Below are positions 26,291 through 34,519 of a DNA stretch of 44,846 bases, piece after piece (the first letter of the stretch is position 1; each line of letters begins with the position of its first letter). Origin of the DNA: Lachnospiraceae bacterium (lineage in GTDB: Bacteria > Bacillota > Clostridia > Lachnospirales > Lachnospiraceae). The stretch spans positions 1-44,846 of the forward strand of contig JAFVHP010000006.1 of assembly GCA_017474455.1 (NCBI GenBank). The letters run 5' to 3'. Below the pieces are notes generated by a model that ran no database searches, was not told the origin of the DNA, and saw only the letters and a program-made list of their open reading frames with translations. The position numbers and the translations under genes were made by a program.

Positions 26291-27967
26291 ATGCCGAACT
26301 GTCTGACACTGAAAAAATCCAACTGCAAAAACTGTTATAAGTGTATCCGTTACTGTCCGGTGAAATCCATCCGGTTTTCCGGAAACCAGGCCCACATCAT
26401 CGGCAATGAGTGTATACTGTGCGGCCGCTGTTTCGTAGTATGTCCGCAGAATGCCAAGGAGATCGTGGATGAAACGGAAAAAGCCAAAGTGCTGATACAG
26501 AGCGGTGATCCGGTGGTGGTATCCCTTGCGCCGTCCTTTGTGGCCAATTATGAAGGCGTGGGCATTGAATCCATGCGGGAAGCGCTGAAGAAGCTGGGCT
26601 TTTACGACGTGGAGGAAACCGCCCTGGGAGCCACGCTGGTCAAGCGTGAATACGACCGTATCCTGAAGGAGGAAGACAGGGACATTGTTATCTCTTCCTG
26701 CTGCCATTCAGTCAACCTGCTCATCCAGAAGTATTTTCCGCAGGCACTGCCGTATCTGGCCGATGTACTTTCGCCGATGCAAGCCCATTGCGAGGATATC
26801 AAACGACGTATACCCAACGCCAAAACGGTATTCATCGGTCCCTGCGTTGCGAAAAAAGATGAAGCGGAATACTACGGGGGCAGCGTAGACGCTGTGCTGA
26901 CCTATGAGGAACTGACCGAATGGCTGAAAAAAGAAGGGGTCGAGCTTAAACAGGAAAAACACCAGGACCCCTGCAGTCTGGCCCGTTTCTTTCCTACGAC
27001 CGGCGGAATCCTTAAAACTATGGCGAAGGACGCGCCTGGCTATACATATCTTGCACTGGATGGAGTAGAGAACTGTATCGCGGCTCTGAAGGAGATCGAA
27101 CAGGGCAGGATCCACCGCTGTTTCATCGAAATGAGCGCATGCACGGGCAGCTGCGCGGGCGGCCCGGTGATGGAAAAGCATGGCCGCAGTCCGGTAAAGG
27201 ATTATCTGGCCGTGGCGGAGTACGCCGGGGACAGGGATTTTGAGATCAGTCAGCCGGAGATCCGTGATCTGCACAAGCACCTCGAGCCTATTGACCGGTG
27301 GGCGTCCGTGCCCAATGAAGAAGAGATCCGTGCGATCCTCCGGGAGATGGGGAAATTCAAGCCCAGCCAGGAGCTGAATTGCGGCTCCTGCGGCTACAAC
27401 ACCTGCCGTGAAAAGGCCGTCGCCATCTACCAGGGCAAGGCGGAGATCTCCATGTGCATGCCTTATCTGATGGAAAAAGCGGAGAATGTCAGCGACACCA
27501 TCTCCCGCAACAGCCCTAACGGCATTCTGATGCTTAATGACATGTTGGAGGTTCAGCAGATCAATCCCGCAGCCCTTAAGATCCTGAATCTGAGATCGGG
27601 AAGCGCTGTCCTGGGTGATCAAGTGGTCCGGATCCTGGATCCTACGCCTTTCCTTAAAGTGAGGGACACCGGCCGGGGGATTTTCAACCAGCGTACTTAC
27701 CTGGCGGAATATGACTGCACTGTCGAGCAGACCATCGTGCCTGCCGAGGATGGGCGAATGCTGCTGTGCATCATGCGCGATATCAGCCGGGAAGAGGAAG
27801 CCCGCAGGCAGAAGGAAGAGCTCAGCCGTCAGACAGTGGAAGTAGCCGATAAGGTGGTGGACAAGCAGATGCGTATCGTTCAGGAGATCGCCAGTCTGCT
27901 GGGGGAGACCGCTGCCGAGACCAAGATCGCTCTGTCCAAACTCAAGGAGTCTATTACTAATGAATGA
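26291..27967 (+). CDS. [FeFe]-hydrogenase-like sensor protein with PAS domain (HydS type)
   Basis: A protein of 558 residues. Two [4Fe-4S] ferredoxin motifs (C12-15-18-22 and C41-44-47-51) precede the H-cluster domain (about 70-300), then a four-Cys iron-sulfur motif (C364, C367, C372, C389), a PAS domain (about 403-500) and a C-terminal helix. The H-cluster loops are altered: L1 is SSCCHS (canonical TSCCP), L2 is GPCVAKK (Met replaced by Gly183) and L3 is MSACTGSC (Met replaced by Ser282). The cluster Cys residues 138, 185, 284 and 288 remain, and so does the proton-relay Cys137. The domain order and the neighbouring phosphatase fit putative sensory hydrogenases, which sense rather than turn over H2 rapidly. 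It overlaps the next gene by 8 bases. Confidence 0.9.
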   Translation: MPNCLTLKKSNCKNCYKCIRYCPVKSIRFSGNQAHIIGNECILCGRCFVVCPQNAKEIVDETEKAKVLIQSGDPVVVSLAPSFVANYEGVGIESMREALKKLGFYDVEETALGATLVKREYDRILKEEDRDIVISSCCHSVNLLIQKYFPQALPYLADVLSPMQAHCEDIKRRIPNAKTVFIGPCVAKKDEAEYYGGSVDAVLTYEELTEWLKKEGVELKQEKHQDPCSLARFFPTTGGILKTMAKDAPGYTYLALDGVENCIAALKEIEQGRIHRCFIEMSACTGSCAGGPVMEKHGRSPVKDYLAVAEYAGDRDFEISQPEIRDLHKHLEPIDRWASVPNEEEIRAILREMGKFKPSQELNCGSCGYNTCREKAVAIYQGKAEISMCMPYLMEKAENVSDTISRNSPNGILMLNDMLEVQQINPAALKILNLRSGSAVLGDQVVRILDPTPFLKVRDTGRGIFNQRTYLAEYDCTVEQTIVPAEDGRMLLCIMRDISREEEARRQKEELSRQTVEVADKVVDKQMRIVQEIASLLGETAAETKIALSKLKESITNE

Positions 27968-29129
27968 CTTAACCTGTGATATTGGCTATAAAAGCATAAA
28001 CCATGTCGGTGAGCAGCTCTGCGGTGATCATGTGGAGATAGTGGAGCAGGAAGACGGCTCCACCGTGGCCGTGCTGGCGGACGGGCTGGGCAGCGGTGTG
28101 AAAGCCAGCATCCTGTCCACCCTCACCAGCAAGATCATTTCCACTATGCTGGCTGCCGGACTGTCTATAGAGGAATGTGTGGAAACCATTGCCGCTACAC
28201 TGCCGGTATGTTCGGAGCGCGGTGTGGCCTATTCCACCTTTACCATCATCCGTATCATCCAGAACCACACTGCAGAGCTGATCCAGTATGATAATCCCCA
28301 GATGATCGTGCTTCGCAACGGTGAAAACTGGGAGTATCCCCGTACGGAAACCACCATCGGAGGAAAGCAGATCTTCCGGTCCCTGATCAGGCTGCAGGAG
28401 GACGATGTTTTCATCGCCATGAGCGACGGCTGCCCTCACGCCGGAATCGGCCTGGCCTATAATTTCGGCTGGAAACGGGAAGATATTATCCCGTTCATGG
28501 AGGCTATGAGTCTGTGCGGCTACACCGCCAGAAACCTTGCCGCCCTGCTGGTAGATGAATGCAATAAACTTTACGGCGGAGAACCCGGAGATGACGCGAC
28601 TGCCTGTGTGGTGCGTATCCGTAAGCGTGTACCTATGAATATACTTTTCGGCCCGCCCAGCAACCGGGATGATGTCGAGAGAATGATGAACCTGTTCTTT
28701 TCCAAGGAGGGAAAGCATATAATCTGCGGCGGCACCACTTCCTCCATAGCGGCAAAATGGCTGCGTAAGCCGCTGCGGCCATCACTGGACTTTACGGGCG
28801 ATATTCCGCCCATCGCTTATCTGGAAGGGGTCGATCTGGTTACCGAGGGCGTGATCACCGTCAACCGTGTGGTGGAATACGCAAAGGATTATCTTGGAGA
28901 GAACAAGAGCTATGAAACATGGAGCAGCGGCAAGGATGGTGCATCCCTGATCAGCCGTCTGCTGTTCGAAGAAGCCACCGACATCAATTTCTATGTTGGC
29001 AAGGCAATAAATCCGGCTCACCAGAATCCTGACTTGCCCATCAACTTCAATATCAAAATGAATCTGGTGCAGGAATTGTCTGAAGCACTCAAAAAGATGG
29101 GTAAGCGCATCAAAGTCAGTTATTTCTGA
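27960..29129 (+). CDS. SpoIIE-family PP2C serine phosphatase, hydrogenase-associated
   Basis: A protein of 389 residues. The N-terminal half is a PP2C/SpoIIE phosphatase: VLADGLGSGVKAS (metal-binding Asp-Gly, about 38-50), a VAYSTF strand, FIAMSDGCPHAG and GDDATACVV carry the metal-site acids. The C-terminal half (about 222-389: NILFGPPSN, IICGGTTSSIAAKW, a long helical end) is a separate domain often seen next to sensory hydrogenases. It is translationally coupled to the PAS-hydrogenase gene, so the redox or H2 signal is probably passed to this phosphatase. The phosphoprotein target is not in this operon; the ATPase-like domain of the divergent transporter is one speculative partner. Confidence 0.9.
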   Translation: MNDLTCDIGYKSINHVGEQLCGDHVEIVEQEDGSTVAVLADGLGSGVKASILSTLTSKIISTMLAAGLSIEECVETIAATLPVCSERGVAYSTFTIIRIIQNHTAELIQYDNPQMIVLRNGENWEYPRTETTIGGKQIFRSLIRLQEDDVFIAMSDGCPHAGIGLAYNFGWKREDIIPFMEAMSLCGYTARNLAALLVDECNKLYGGEPGDDATACVVRIRKRVPMNILFGPPSNRDDVERMMNLFFSKEGKHIICGGTTSSIAAKWLRKPLRPSLDFTGDIPPIAYLEGVDLVTEGVITVNRVVEYAKDYLGENKSYETWSSGKDGASLISRLLFEEATDINFYVGKAINPAHQNPDLPINFNIKMNLVQELSEALKKMGKRIKVSYF

Positions 29130-29242
29130 AAAAATCATGCGCGGACCAGCAGGGCGGAAGAGTATTATAGCATATATCGGATCAGTAAGCAGGAATCAAT
29201 AAACAAGAGAAGGAAGCATTCATTGATGTACAGGAGGGTTTT

Positions 29243-30478
29243 ATGGAAAGAAAGATCAAAGTAGGCGTAGTTGGCTGCGGCGGCATCTGCAAAGGCACAT
29301 ATATGGACAACATGGTCAACAAGTTTGAGGTGATCGATGTTATCGCATGTGCAGACAAGATCGAATCACACGCTAAATGGATGGAGGATCATTATCCCGG
29401 CGTTAAGGCAATGAGCGTGGAAGAACTCATGAATAATCCCGAGGTACAGGTCGTCGTCAACCTCACATATCCTGAATCCCATGTTGAGATCTCCAAAATG
29501 GCGTTTGAGCATGGCAAGCATGTGTACTGTGAAAAGATGATGGCTCCCACATTCAAGGATGCCAAAATGCTGTATGACCTGGCTGCTGAAAAAGGCCTGA
29601 TGTTTACGACGGCACCGGATACGTTCCTGGGAGCATGGGAACAGTCCGCCAGGAAGTATCTGGATGACGGGATCATCGGAAGACCCATCACCGTTCATGC
29701 TCAGGTTTCCAGACATTACAATCCGGAATCTCCTTTCTTTGACACGAAGCCGAAGCATTTCTTCTTCCCGCTCCACTACGGCGGAGGTTTCCCGTTCGAT
29801 CTCGGCGGCTATTACCTGCACGAGATGATCAATCTTTTCGGATCCATTAAAAGGGTAGCCGGTTTCGGCGGAAACCTTTTCCCGGAAAGGACCTTTGAGA
29901 ATCCGAAGCACCCGAAATATAAACAGCAGTTTATCGTTGATACGCCCACAACGCTGCTGGCGGCGCTGGAATTTGAAAACGGCGTACTCGGGACATTGAA
30001 TATCTCTTCCGATACTTCGACCAGTCACTTCTTCAATGTCGGCGGAACAGACGGTTACCTGACGCTGGGCGATCCGAACATGTTCGGCGATAAGCTGATC
30101 GTCACCCGCTGCGGAGCGGATCCCGGGGATGTCAAATTGCCTGCATTCATGTTAAGGGCACAGGATCCCAATGATGACGACGTTCAGCAGCTGGGTGAAT
30201 GGGTCCCCGAACAGTCTGTGCAGCTGCCGCTCCTGCACGGCTTCTATGAGTCATCCCGCGGCGTCGGCCTGGCGGATATGTGCTACGCGCTTTTGAACAA
30301 CAGAAGACCGAGGGCTCATTGCGATATCGGACTGCATGCGTGTGAAGTAATAGATGCGATCCAGGAATGCTGCAGGACAGGAAAAGTGTACGAGATGACC
30401 ACCAGATGTGAGCGCCCTGCGCCGATACGTCCTTCAGCCTATTCACAGACCTGCCAGGAAGCCACACTGGATGACTGA
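29243..30478 (+). CDS. Gfo/Idh/MocA-family NAD(P)-dependent dehydrogenase
   Basis: A protein of 411 residues. The N-terminal Rossmann fold starts GVVGCGGICKG. The catalytic-region motif is EKMMA in place of the more common EKP, and GGGFPFDLGGYYLHE carries the Asp and His of the C-terminal sugar-binding domain. Members oxidise or epimerise sugars and cyclitols in the cytoplasm. AGGAGG lies 6 bases before ATG and a strong terminator follows, so it is a single-gene unit. The surrounding genes suggest plant-sugar metabolism. The substrate is unknown. Confidence 0.92.
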   Translation: MERKIKVGVVGCGGICKGTYMDNMVNKFEVIDVIACADKIESHAKWMEDHYPGVKAMSVEELMNNPEVQVVVNLTYPESHVEISKMAFEHGKHVYCEKMMAPTFKDAKMLYDLAAEKGLMFTTAPDTFLGAWEQSARKYLDDGIIGRPITVHAQVSRHYNPESPFFDTKPKHFFFPLHYGGGFPFDLGGYYLHEMINLFGSIKRVAGFGGNLFPERTFENPKHPKYKQQFIVDTPTTLLAALEFENGVLGTLNISSDTSTSHFFNVGGTDGYLTLGDPNMFGDKLIVTRCGADPGDVKLPAFMLRAQDPNDDDVQQLGEWVPEQSVQLPLLHGFYESSRGVGLADMCYALLNNRRPRAHCDIGLHACEVIDAIQECCRTGKVYEMTTRCERPAPIRPSAYSQTCQEATLDD

Positions 30479-30524
30479 CAGGAGAAAGAGACCAGCTTAA
30501 TACGTTTGATAAGAGCGACATGCG

Positions 30525-30560
30525 GATGCTCCCCAATTTATTCAGGGGAGCATCTTTTTT
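30525..30560 (+). terminator. Rho-independent terminator
   Basis: GATGCTCCCC pairs perfectly with GGGGAGCATC around a 10-base loop, followed by six T. It ends the dehydrogenase transcript and faces the 3' end of the convergent AraC gene. Confidence 0.92.
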
Positions 30561-30626
30561 ATCACCATTGTTAAAGTAAGGTGAAATAGCTTTGGCAGCA
30601 GTGTGGTGTGTCCGCAGCGATTCCGG

Positions 30627-31463
30627 CTACTGAAGCAGTTTGCGGAGCTCTTTCGGAGTTTGGCCGTAGATCTCCCGGAACATGCGGCTGAACAGTTTGT
30701 AATCAGTCAGGCCGTTGTTTTCCAAAAGTTCCATGATGGGGGCATCTCCGGTGACAAGGTCGTGGTAAAAGTGCGCGATCCGCACCCGGTTGATATGCTG
30801 GGAGAAAGTAATGCCAAGGGACCTGTGGAAAAGGCGGCTGAAGTATTCCCGGCTGAGTCCGAATTCCGAAGCAATCATAGAAAGCGGGACCGGTTCGGCA
30901 TAATGCTCCTCTATATAAGCCAGGATCTGCTGTATTCTGGTCTGCTCCTGCGGCTCGCCGGGTTCATCGGCAGCTGCTGTATAAGAGAAGTGCTGTACAA
31001 GGCAGTACAGGATCTCCAGGACAACGGATTCCGTTTTCAGTCTGAAACCTTCCGGTTCATTTACGTAGAGCGGGACCAGTTCTTTGAACAGGTCACAGAT
31101 CTCCAGATATGGTTCAAGCTGGCTGCTTTCGATTTCTTCACGTATACAGCTGTAGACACGATGTGATTCATAACCTGTCCTCATGGCAAGGAATTCCTTA
31201 TCGATCCGGACGCGGATCTGCATAAAGTTTTCCTTGCATTGCAGCTCAAATACATGGTTTGAATCAATGGCGATAAAGTCTCCCTGGACAAGACTGTAAT
31301 TTTTTCCGTCCAGGACTATATGCGCGTTTCCGTTCAGAAAATAGATCAATTCCAGCTCATTCAGCCAGTGGGAAGCATGGTATTGCCCGTGATCCGTGAC
31401 AAAGTCGACGGATATACGGTCATCCTGCGCCTGATAGTGCTTCTGATATCGTGTAATAGTCAT
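30627..31463 (-). CDS. AraC-family regulator with cupin sensor domain
   Basis: A protein of 278 residues. An N-terminal cupin-like sugar-sensing domain (about 20-110, with LELIYFLNGNAHIVLDG and GDFIAIDSNHVFEL) is followed by two helix-turn-helix motifs at the C-terminus (MIASEFGLSREYFSRLFHR, then LTDYKLFSRMFREIYG). AAGGAG lies 8 bases before ATG. The 140-base region upstream contains a direct repeat typical of AraC sites. It probably controls its own promoter and the divergent small gene, or the nearby sugar genes; the ligand is unknown. Confidence 0.93.
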   Translation of the reverse strand: MTITRYQKHYQAQDDRISVDFVTDHGQYHASHWLNELELIYFLNGNAHIVLDGKNYSLVQGDFIAIDSNHVFELQCKENFMQIRVRIDKEFLAMRTGYESHRVYSCIREEIESSQLEPYLEICDLFKELVPLYVNEPEGFRLKTESVVLEILYCLVQHFSYTAAADEPGEPQEQTRIQQILAYIEEHYAEPVPLSMIASEFGLSREYFSRLFHRSLGITFSQHINRVRIAHFYHDLVTGDAPIMELLENNGLTDYKLFSRMFREIYGQTPKELRKLLQ

Positions 31464-31488
31464 CGTTATACTCCTTTTTTACCCTTGA

Positions 31489-31517
31489 ATGTCAATATAA
31501 CCATAAAATATGTCAAT
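31489..31517. promoter_or_regulatory. Direct repeat, candidate AraC-type operator
   Basis: ATGTCAAT occurs at 31489-31496 and again at 31510-31517, 21 bases apart (two helical turns), just upstream of the AraC gene. AraC proteins bind direct half-sites with this spacing. The match to this regulator is inference from position. Confidence 0.45.
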
Positions 31518-31535
31518 TTTCAACGTTATATGCAT

Positions 31536-31557
31536 CAGATAACGGGAGTATTATCTG
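31536..31557. promoter_or_regulatory. Inverted repeat in the divergent region
   Basis: CAGATAA (31536-31542) and TTATCTG (31551-31557) form a perfect 7-base inverted repeat around an 8-base centre. It could be an operator for a second regulator or a weak hairpin. No T-run follows. Confidence 0.3.
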
Positions 31558-31603
31558 TCCTTGTCATGAAGCCTGATGTTCATTTTATAAAGGAGGATAT
31601 GAT

Positions 31604-31735
31604 ATGACAAAGATACAGAAACTAAAGAAATATTATGAAGATAACGCGCTTCTGTTCCTGGCGGCATCCTGTGTTATGAGCGGCAGCTTATACGCGTTTT
31701 ATGAAGGATGTGTCCGTGAACAGGAAAATGCCTGA
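31604..31735 (+). CDS. Small membrane protein, 43 residues
   Basis: A short gene with an ideal AGGAGG at 31591-31596, 7 bases before ATG 31604, and a stop at 31733-31735. The product has a basic N-terminus (MTKIQKLKKYYED), one hydrophobic helix (ALLFLAASCVMSGSLYAFY) and a short charged tail, so it is probably a single-pass membrane protein. A strong terminator follows, so it forms its own transcription unit divergent from AraC. Its function is unknown. I trust it because of the start signal and the independent terminator. Confidence 0.65.
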   Translation: MTKIQKLKKYYEDNALLFLAASCVMSGSLYAFYEGCVREQENA

Positions 31736-31790
31736 AAACTGAATGAATCAATATTTACCAAATTCAGTTTCAATTCAATATGTTTATCAG

Positions 31791-31823
31791 ATAAGCCCGG
31801 AAACAATTCCGGGCTTATTTTTA
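31791..31823 (+). terminator. Rho-independent terminator
   Basis: ATAAGCCCGGAA pairs with TTCCGGGCTTAT around an ACAA loop and is followed by TTTTAT. It ends the small membrane-protein gene and lies 40 bases from the convergent UPF0303 gene. Confidence 0.9.
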
Positions 31824-31864
31824 TCTGCAGCAGTTATACATTATATCTTAAGGCGGATATTGCA

Positions 31865-32374
31865 TTACCGGCTCTGCTCTTCGAAATACCTCTTCAATGC
31901 TTCGATCAGAAATTCGTGGTCGTTTTGGTCACCGGGGCCGGAAGCGGCCAACACACCGATCACACCTGCGCCCTTTACATTGATAGGGAAACCGCCTCCG
32001 CAGAAAACGATCTCTCCTGACGGTATTACTTCCGGTTTGCGCTTATTGCCCAACTGGTCAAAAAACGCCCAGGTCCGCATGGTGCTCCATCCCATCGTCA
32101 TGACTGTATTGATCTTCTTTTCCAGCCATATATCATGAGTGCGTTTGGTTCCTTCCGGCAGATATTTGAATACAGTGATGCCGTTCAGATAGATGGCTAT
32201 TGCAAAATCCATGCTGTACTCATCACAGATGGACAGCATGATCTCGCCCATACGGCGGACATTTTTCTGCGTGAAGCAGTCAAACTGGTATTTTTCTTCC
32301 TGCGCGATCAGTTCAGATAGTTCAAAAAGCGGTTCTGAAGCGCTCTGCGGTGATTCTCCAAGCATAGTTTCCAT
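31865..32374 (-). CDS. UPF0303 / heme-degrading-domain (HbpS/GlcG-like) protein
   Basis: A protein of 169 residues resembling the UPF0303 family: EEKYQFDCFTQKNV near the start, a FAIAIYLNGITVFKY strand pair, WLEKKINTV in the central helix and a Gly-rich GGGFPINVKGAGVIGVLAASG, the core of the haem-degrading/GlcG fold. Its function is not established. Two starts are possible: ATG 32374, almost touching the AAAGGAG site, and ATG 32365 (three codons later) at better spacing. It stands alone on the minus strand. Confidence 0.85.
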   Translation of the reverse strand: METMLGESPQSASEPLFELSELIAQEEKYQFDCFTQKNVRRMGEIMLSICDEYSMDFAIAIYLNGITVFKYLPEGTKRTHDIWLEKKINTVMTMGWSTMRTWAFFDQLGNKRKPEVIPSGEIVFCGGGFPINVKGAGVIGVLAASGPGDQNDHEFLIEALKRYFEEQSR

Positions 32375-32713
32375 ACTCCTTTACAAATCAGTCACTATTG
32401 ACAGATCACAGCTCATAAATACACCTTTTCGCAGATCCGGGCAACAGTTATTTTATCTGAATCAACAAGGTCCGGCAGCCAGGGCAATTGAAAGAAAGCG
32501 GATTCCCGGCTGGATGCACTCCGGCATTCCGGATCTGCATTTCTTAGTTTTACCAACAGCGGATATACAGACTGCTTTAAATTTTGTACAAATGGTATAT
32601 AACAAAGGATGTTGATCGATAGAATACTTGCTATAATAACTACAACGGGCACTCACAGGGAGCGCCAAAAAGGCAATTTCACAATATTCATTCTATTAAC
32701 AGGAGGTATTTTT
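32375..32713. other. Gene-free intergenic region between UPF0303 and the solute-binding protein
   Basis: These 339 bases hold no convincing gene. The right half is AT-rich and carries an extended -10 element (TGCTATAAT at 32629-32637) and, at its end, the AGGAGG ribosome binding site of the lipoprotein gene (32701-32706). I see no terminator or clear operator. Confidence 0.6.
32629..32637 (+). promoter_or_regulatory. Extended -10 promoter element of the solute-binding protein gene
   Basis: TGCTATAAT matches the extended -10 consensus TGnTATAAT exactly. No good -35 hexamer is visible at 16-18 bases, as is common for extended -10 promoters. The start codon at 32714 lies about 70 bases downstream of the expected +1. 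Confidence 0.55.
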
Positions 32714-34363
32714 ATGAAAAAGAGACAAGTTGCACTTGCTCTTGCGGCTTTAATGACCGTATCGCTGCTTGCTGCATGCGATATGGGTGCTGCCGGGACC
32801 GCTCCTGCAGCACAGGAACCGGCTGCAGTGGCAGAAGAAGCCGCACCTGCGGCGGAAGAAGCTGCTCCGGCTGCGGAAGAAGCCGCTCCGGCTGTGGAAG
32901 AAGCTGCGGAAGAAGCCGCTCCGGCTGCGGTAGAGACAGCTGAAGCTGAAGAATGGCAGGGCGATATTGACGAGATCAATATCCTTCTTGTCGACCAGAG
33001 AGGCAACGGCGAATCTATCAAGAGCATCGAGGATGCCCTGAATGCCATTACCGAGAAAACGATCGGCGTTCACGCGAACATCAAGGTCGCAGGCTTCGGT
33101 GATTATAATACGCAGTTCGGCCTCATCGTCTCCAGCGGCGAATCCCTTGACGTAGCTTCGCTTGTGTTCCAGGCAACGGGCTTCACAACTCTTTATGCCA
33201 ACGGACAGCTGACCGATATCACCGATATCATCGATGAACAGGCTCCCGAACTGATGGATCTGATGGGAGAGTATATCGTTGCCAATTCCGTCAACGGCAG
33301 GATCTTCGGCGTTCCTCCTTACAGGAACTATGCCAGCGCGAACTATCTGTACATGAGGGATGATATCCTGAACGAGCTCGGCATCATGGAAGAAGCCAAA
33401 GCCATCGATTCCTTCAGCGCACTGGAAGAAGTATTCGCCAAAGTCCAGGAGGGCACAAACGTAGCTCCTATCGGCACGGGCGTTATGGAATCCGGCATCA
33501 TCTACACCGGCGACAAGTTTGAAGATTACTACACCTTTGACGCACTTGGCGACGCATACAGGCTCATCTTCACCGACGATGACGGTCATGTCTCACTGCT
33601 TCACGAGAGAGAAGACTACAGGAAGATGATGGATATCGTTAAAGGTTGGTACGATAAGAAATATCTGTATCAGGATATGCTGATCACCGACGACCATGCC
33701 GATACGGTCATGGGAACGGGTGTCCTTTTCTCCAATATCGCTCTTTCCGAAATGGGCGTAGAGACTGCCAAGAAAGCAGCTACAGGTTATGACGTAACCG
33801 TCATCGAGATGTCCAAGAACCTGCTTACTTCCTCCACAGTCAACAAGTTCGGTCTCTGCGTACCGATCACTTCCGAAGAACCCGAAGCGGCTGTCCGTTG
33901 GATCGGCGCGATCTATACAAAGCCTGAACTCATCAATATCCTTAACTGGGGTATTGAAGGCAGGGACTATGTTGTCACAGAATCCGGTGAAGCCGATTAT
34001 CCCGAAGGCGTCGATGCGTCTTCTGTTCCTTATCACGCACAGGATTTCTTCTGGGGCAACTATTTCAATACTATCCCCTGGATCGGGACCGGTGCTGACT
34101 TCAGACAGAGAGCTTATGATTACCTGAAGAGTGCGGATGTTTCTCCGTACATGGGCTTTGCGGCTGACCAGTCAGGCCTTGAGAACGTCGTAGGCGCGAT
34201 CAATACCGTTTATCTGAAATACTACAAGGATATCGGCCTCGGTGCATATGACGATGCGAAGTGGGATGCTTACATCTCAGAACTCTATACAGCAGGCCTG
34301 CAGGATTACCTGGATGCTTATCAGGAACAGCTCGATGCGTGGAGAGCAGCTACGAGTGAATAA
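32714..34363 (+). CDS. ABC transporter solute-binding lipoprotein (DUF3502/LipO-like) with Ala-Glu repeat linker
   Basis: A protein of 549 residues. The lipoprotein signal MKKRQVALALAALMTVSLLAAC puts the lipid-modified Cys at 22. Residues about 26-80 are a low-complexity linker of AEEAAPA repeats. The rest is a family-1-type oligosaccharide-binding protein: EINILLVDQRG, VASLVFQATGF, YRNYASANYLYMRDDIL and a helical Tyr-rich end. It should capture sugars outside the membrane for an ABC importer. No permease or ATPase gene adjoins it, so it must work with components encoded elsewhere. AGGAGG precedes ATG 32714; the frame is open further upstream, but those codons are non-coding in character. The surrounding hydrolases suggest arabinose- or pectin-derived ligands. 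Confidence 0.92.
   Translation: MKKRQVALALAALMTVSLLAACDMGAAGTAPAAQEPAAVAEEAAPAAEEAAPAAEEAAPAVEEAAEEAAPAAVETAEAEEWQGDIDEINILLVDQRGNGESIKSIEDALNAITEKTIGVHANIKVAGFGDYNTQFGLIVSSGESLDVASLVFQATGFTTLYANGQLTDITDIIDEQAPELMDLMGEYIVANSVNGRIFGVPPYRNYASANYLYMRDDILNELGIMEEAKAIDSFSALEEVFAKVQEGTNVAPIGTGVMESGIIYTGDKFEDYYTFDALGDAYRLIFTDDDGHVSLLHEREDYRKMMDIVKGWYDKKYLYQDMLITDDHADTVMGTGVLFSNIALSEMGVETAKKAATGYDVTVIEMSKNLLTSSTVNKFGLCVPITSEEPEAAVRWIGAIYTKPELINILNWGIEGRDYVVTESGEADYPEGVDASSVPYHAQDFFWGNYFNTIPWIGTGADFRQRAYDYLKSADVSPYMGFAADQSGLENVVGAINTVYLKYYKDIGLGAYDDAKWDAYISELYTAGLQDYLDAYQEQLDAWRAATSE
32831..32926 (+). repeat. 21-base in-frame tandem repeat (AEEAAPA codons)
   Basis: Four copies of a 21-base unit of the form GCGGAAGAAGCCGCTCCGGCT, with a 12-base partial unit between copies three and four (32894-32905), encode the Ala/Glu/Pro linker after the lipobox. 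Copy number is likely variable between strains because of slippage. Confidence 0.85.
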
Positions 34364-34406
34364 GCTATAGAATCCAACGGTTATATCCTTATAAAGGTTA
34401 CTATTG

Positions 34407-34437
34407 TGAACGGTCCCGGGTCATCCGGGACCGTTCA
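34407..34437 (+). terminator. Probable terminator of the solute-binding protein gene
   Basis: TGAACGGTCCCGG pairs perfectly with CCGGGACCGTTCA around a 5-base loop, 43 bases after the stop codon. The following TTATCT is only a poor U-run, so termination may be partial or the hairpin may protect the mRNA end. Confidence 0.6.
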
Positions 34438-34519
34438 TTATCTGGTATCATAAAGTGATATCCCGTAAACAACAATGTGAATTGATAAAGCAGGGATCCG
34501 GATCCCGGAGGCAGTCGGC

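Noticed and set aside
32831-32926. A CRISPR-like or regulatory repeat array
   Set aside because: The repeats are contiguous, in frame and encode a protein linker. There are no spacers.
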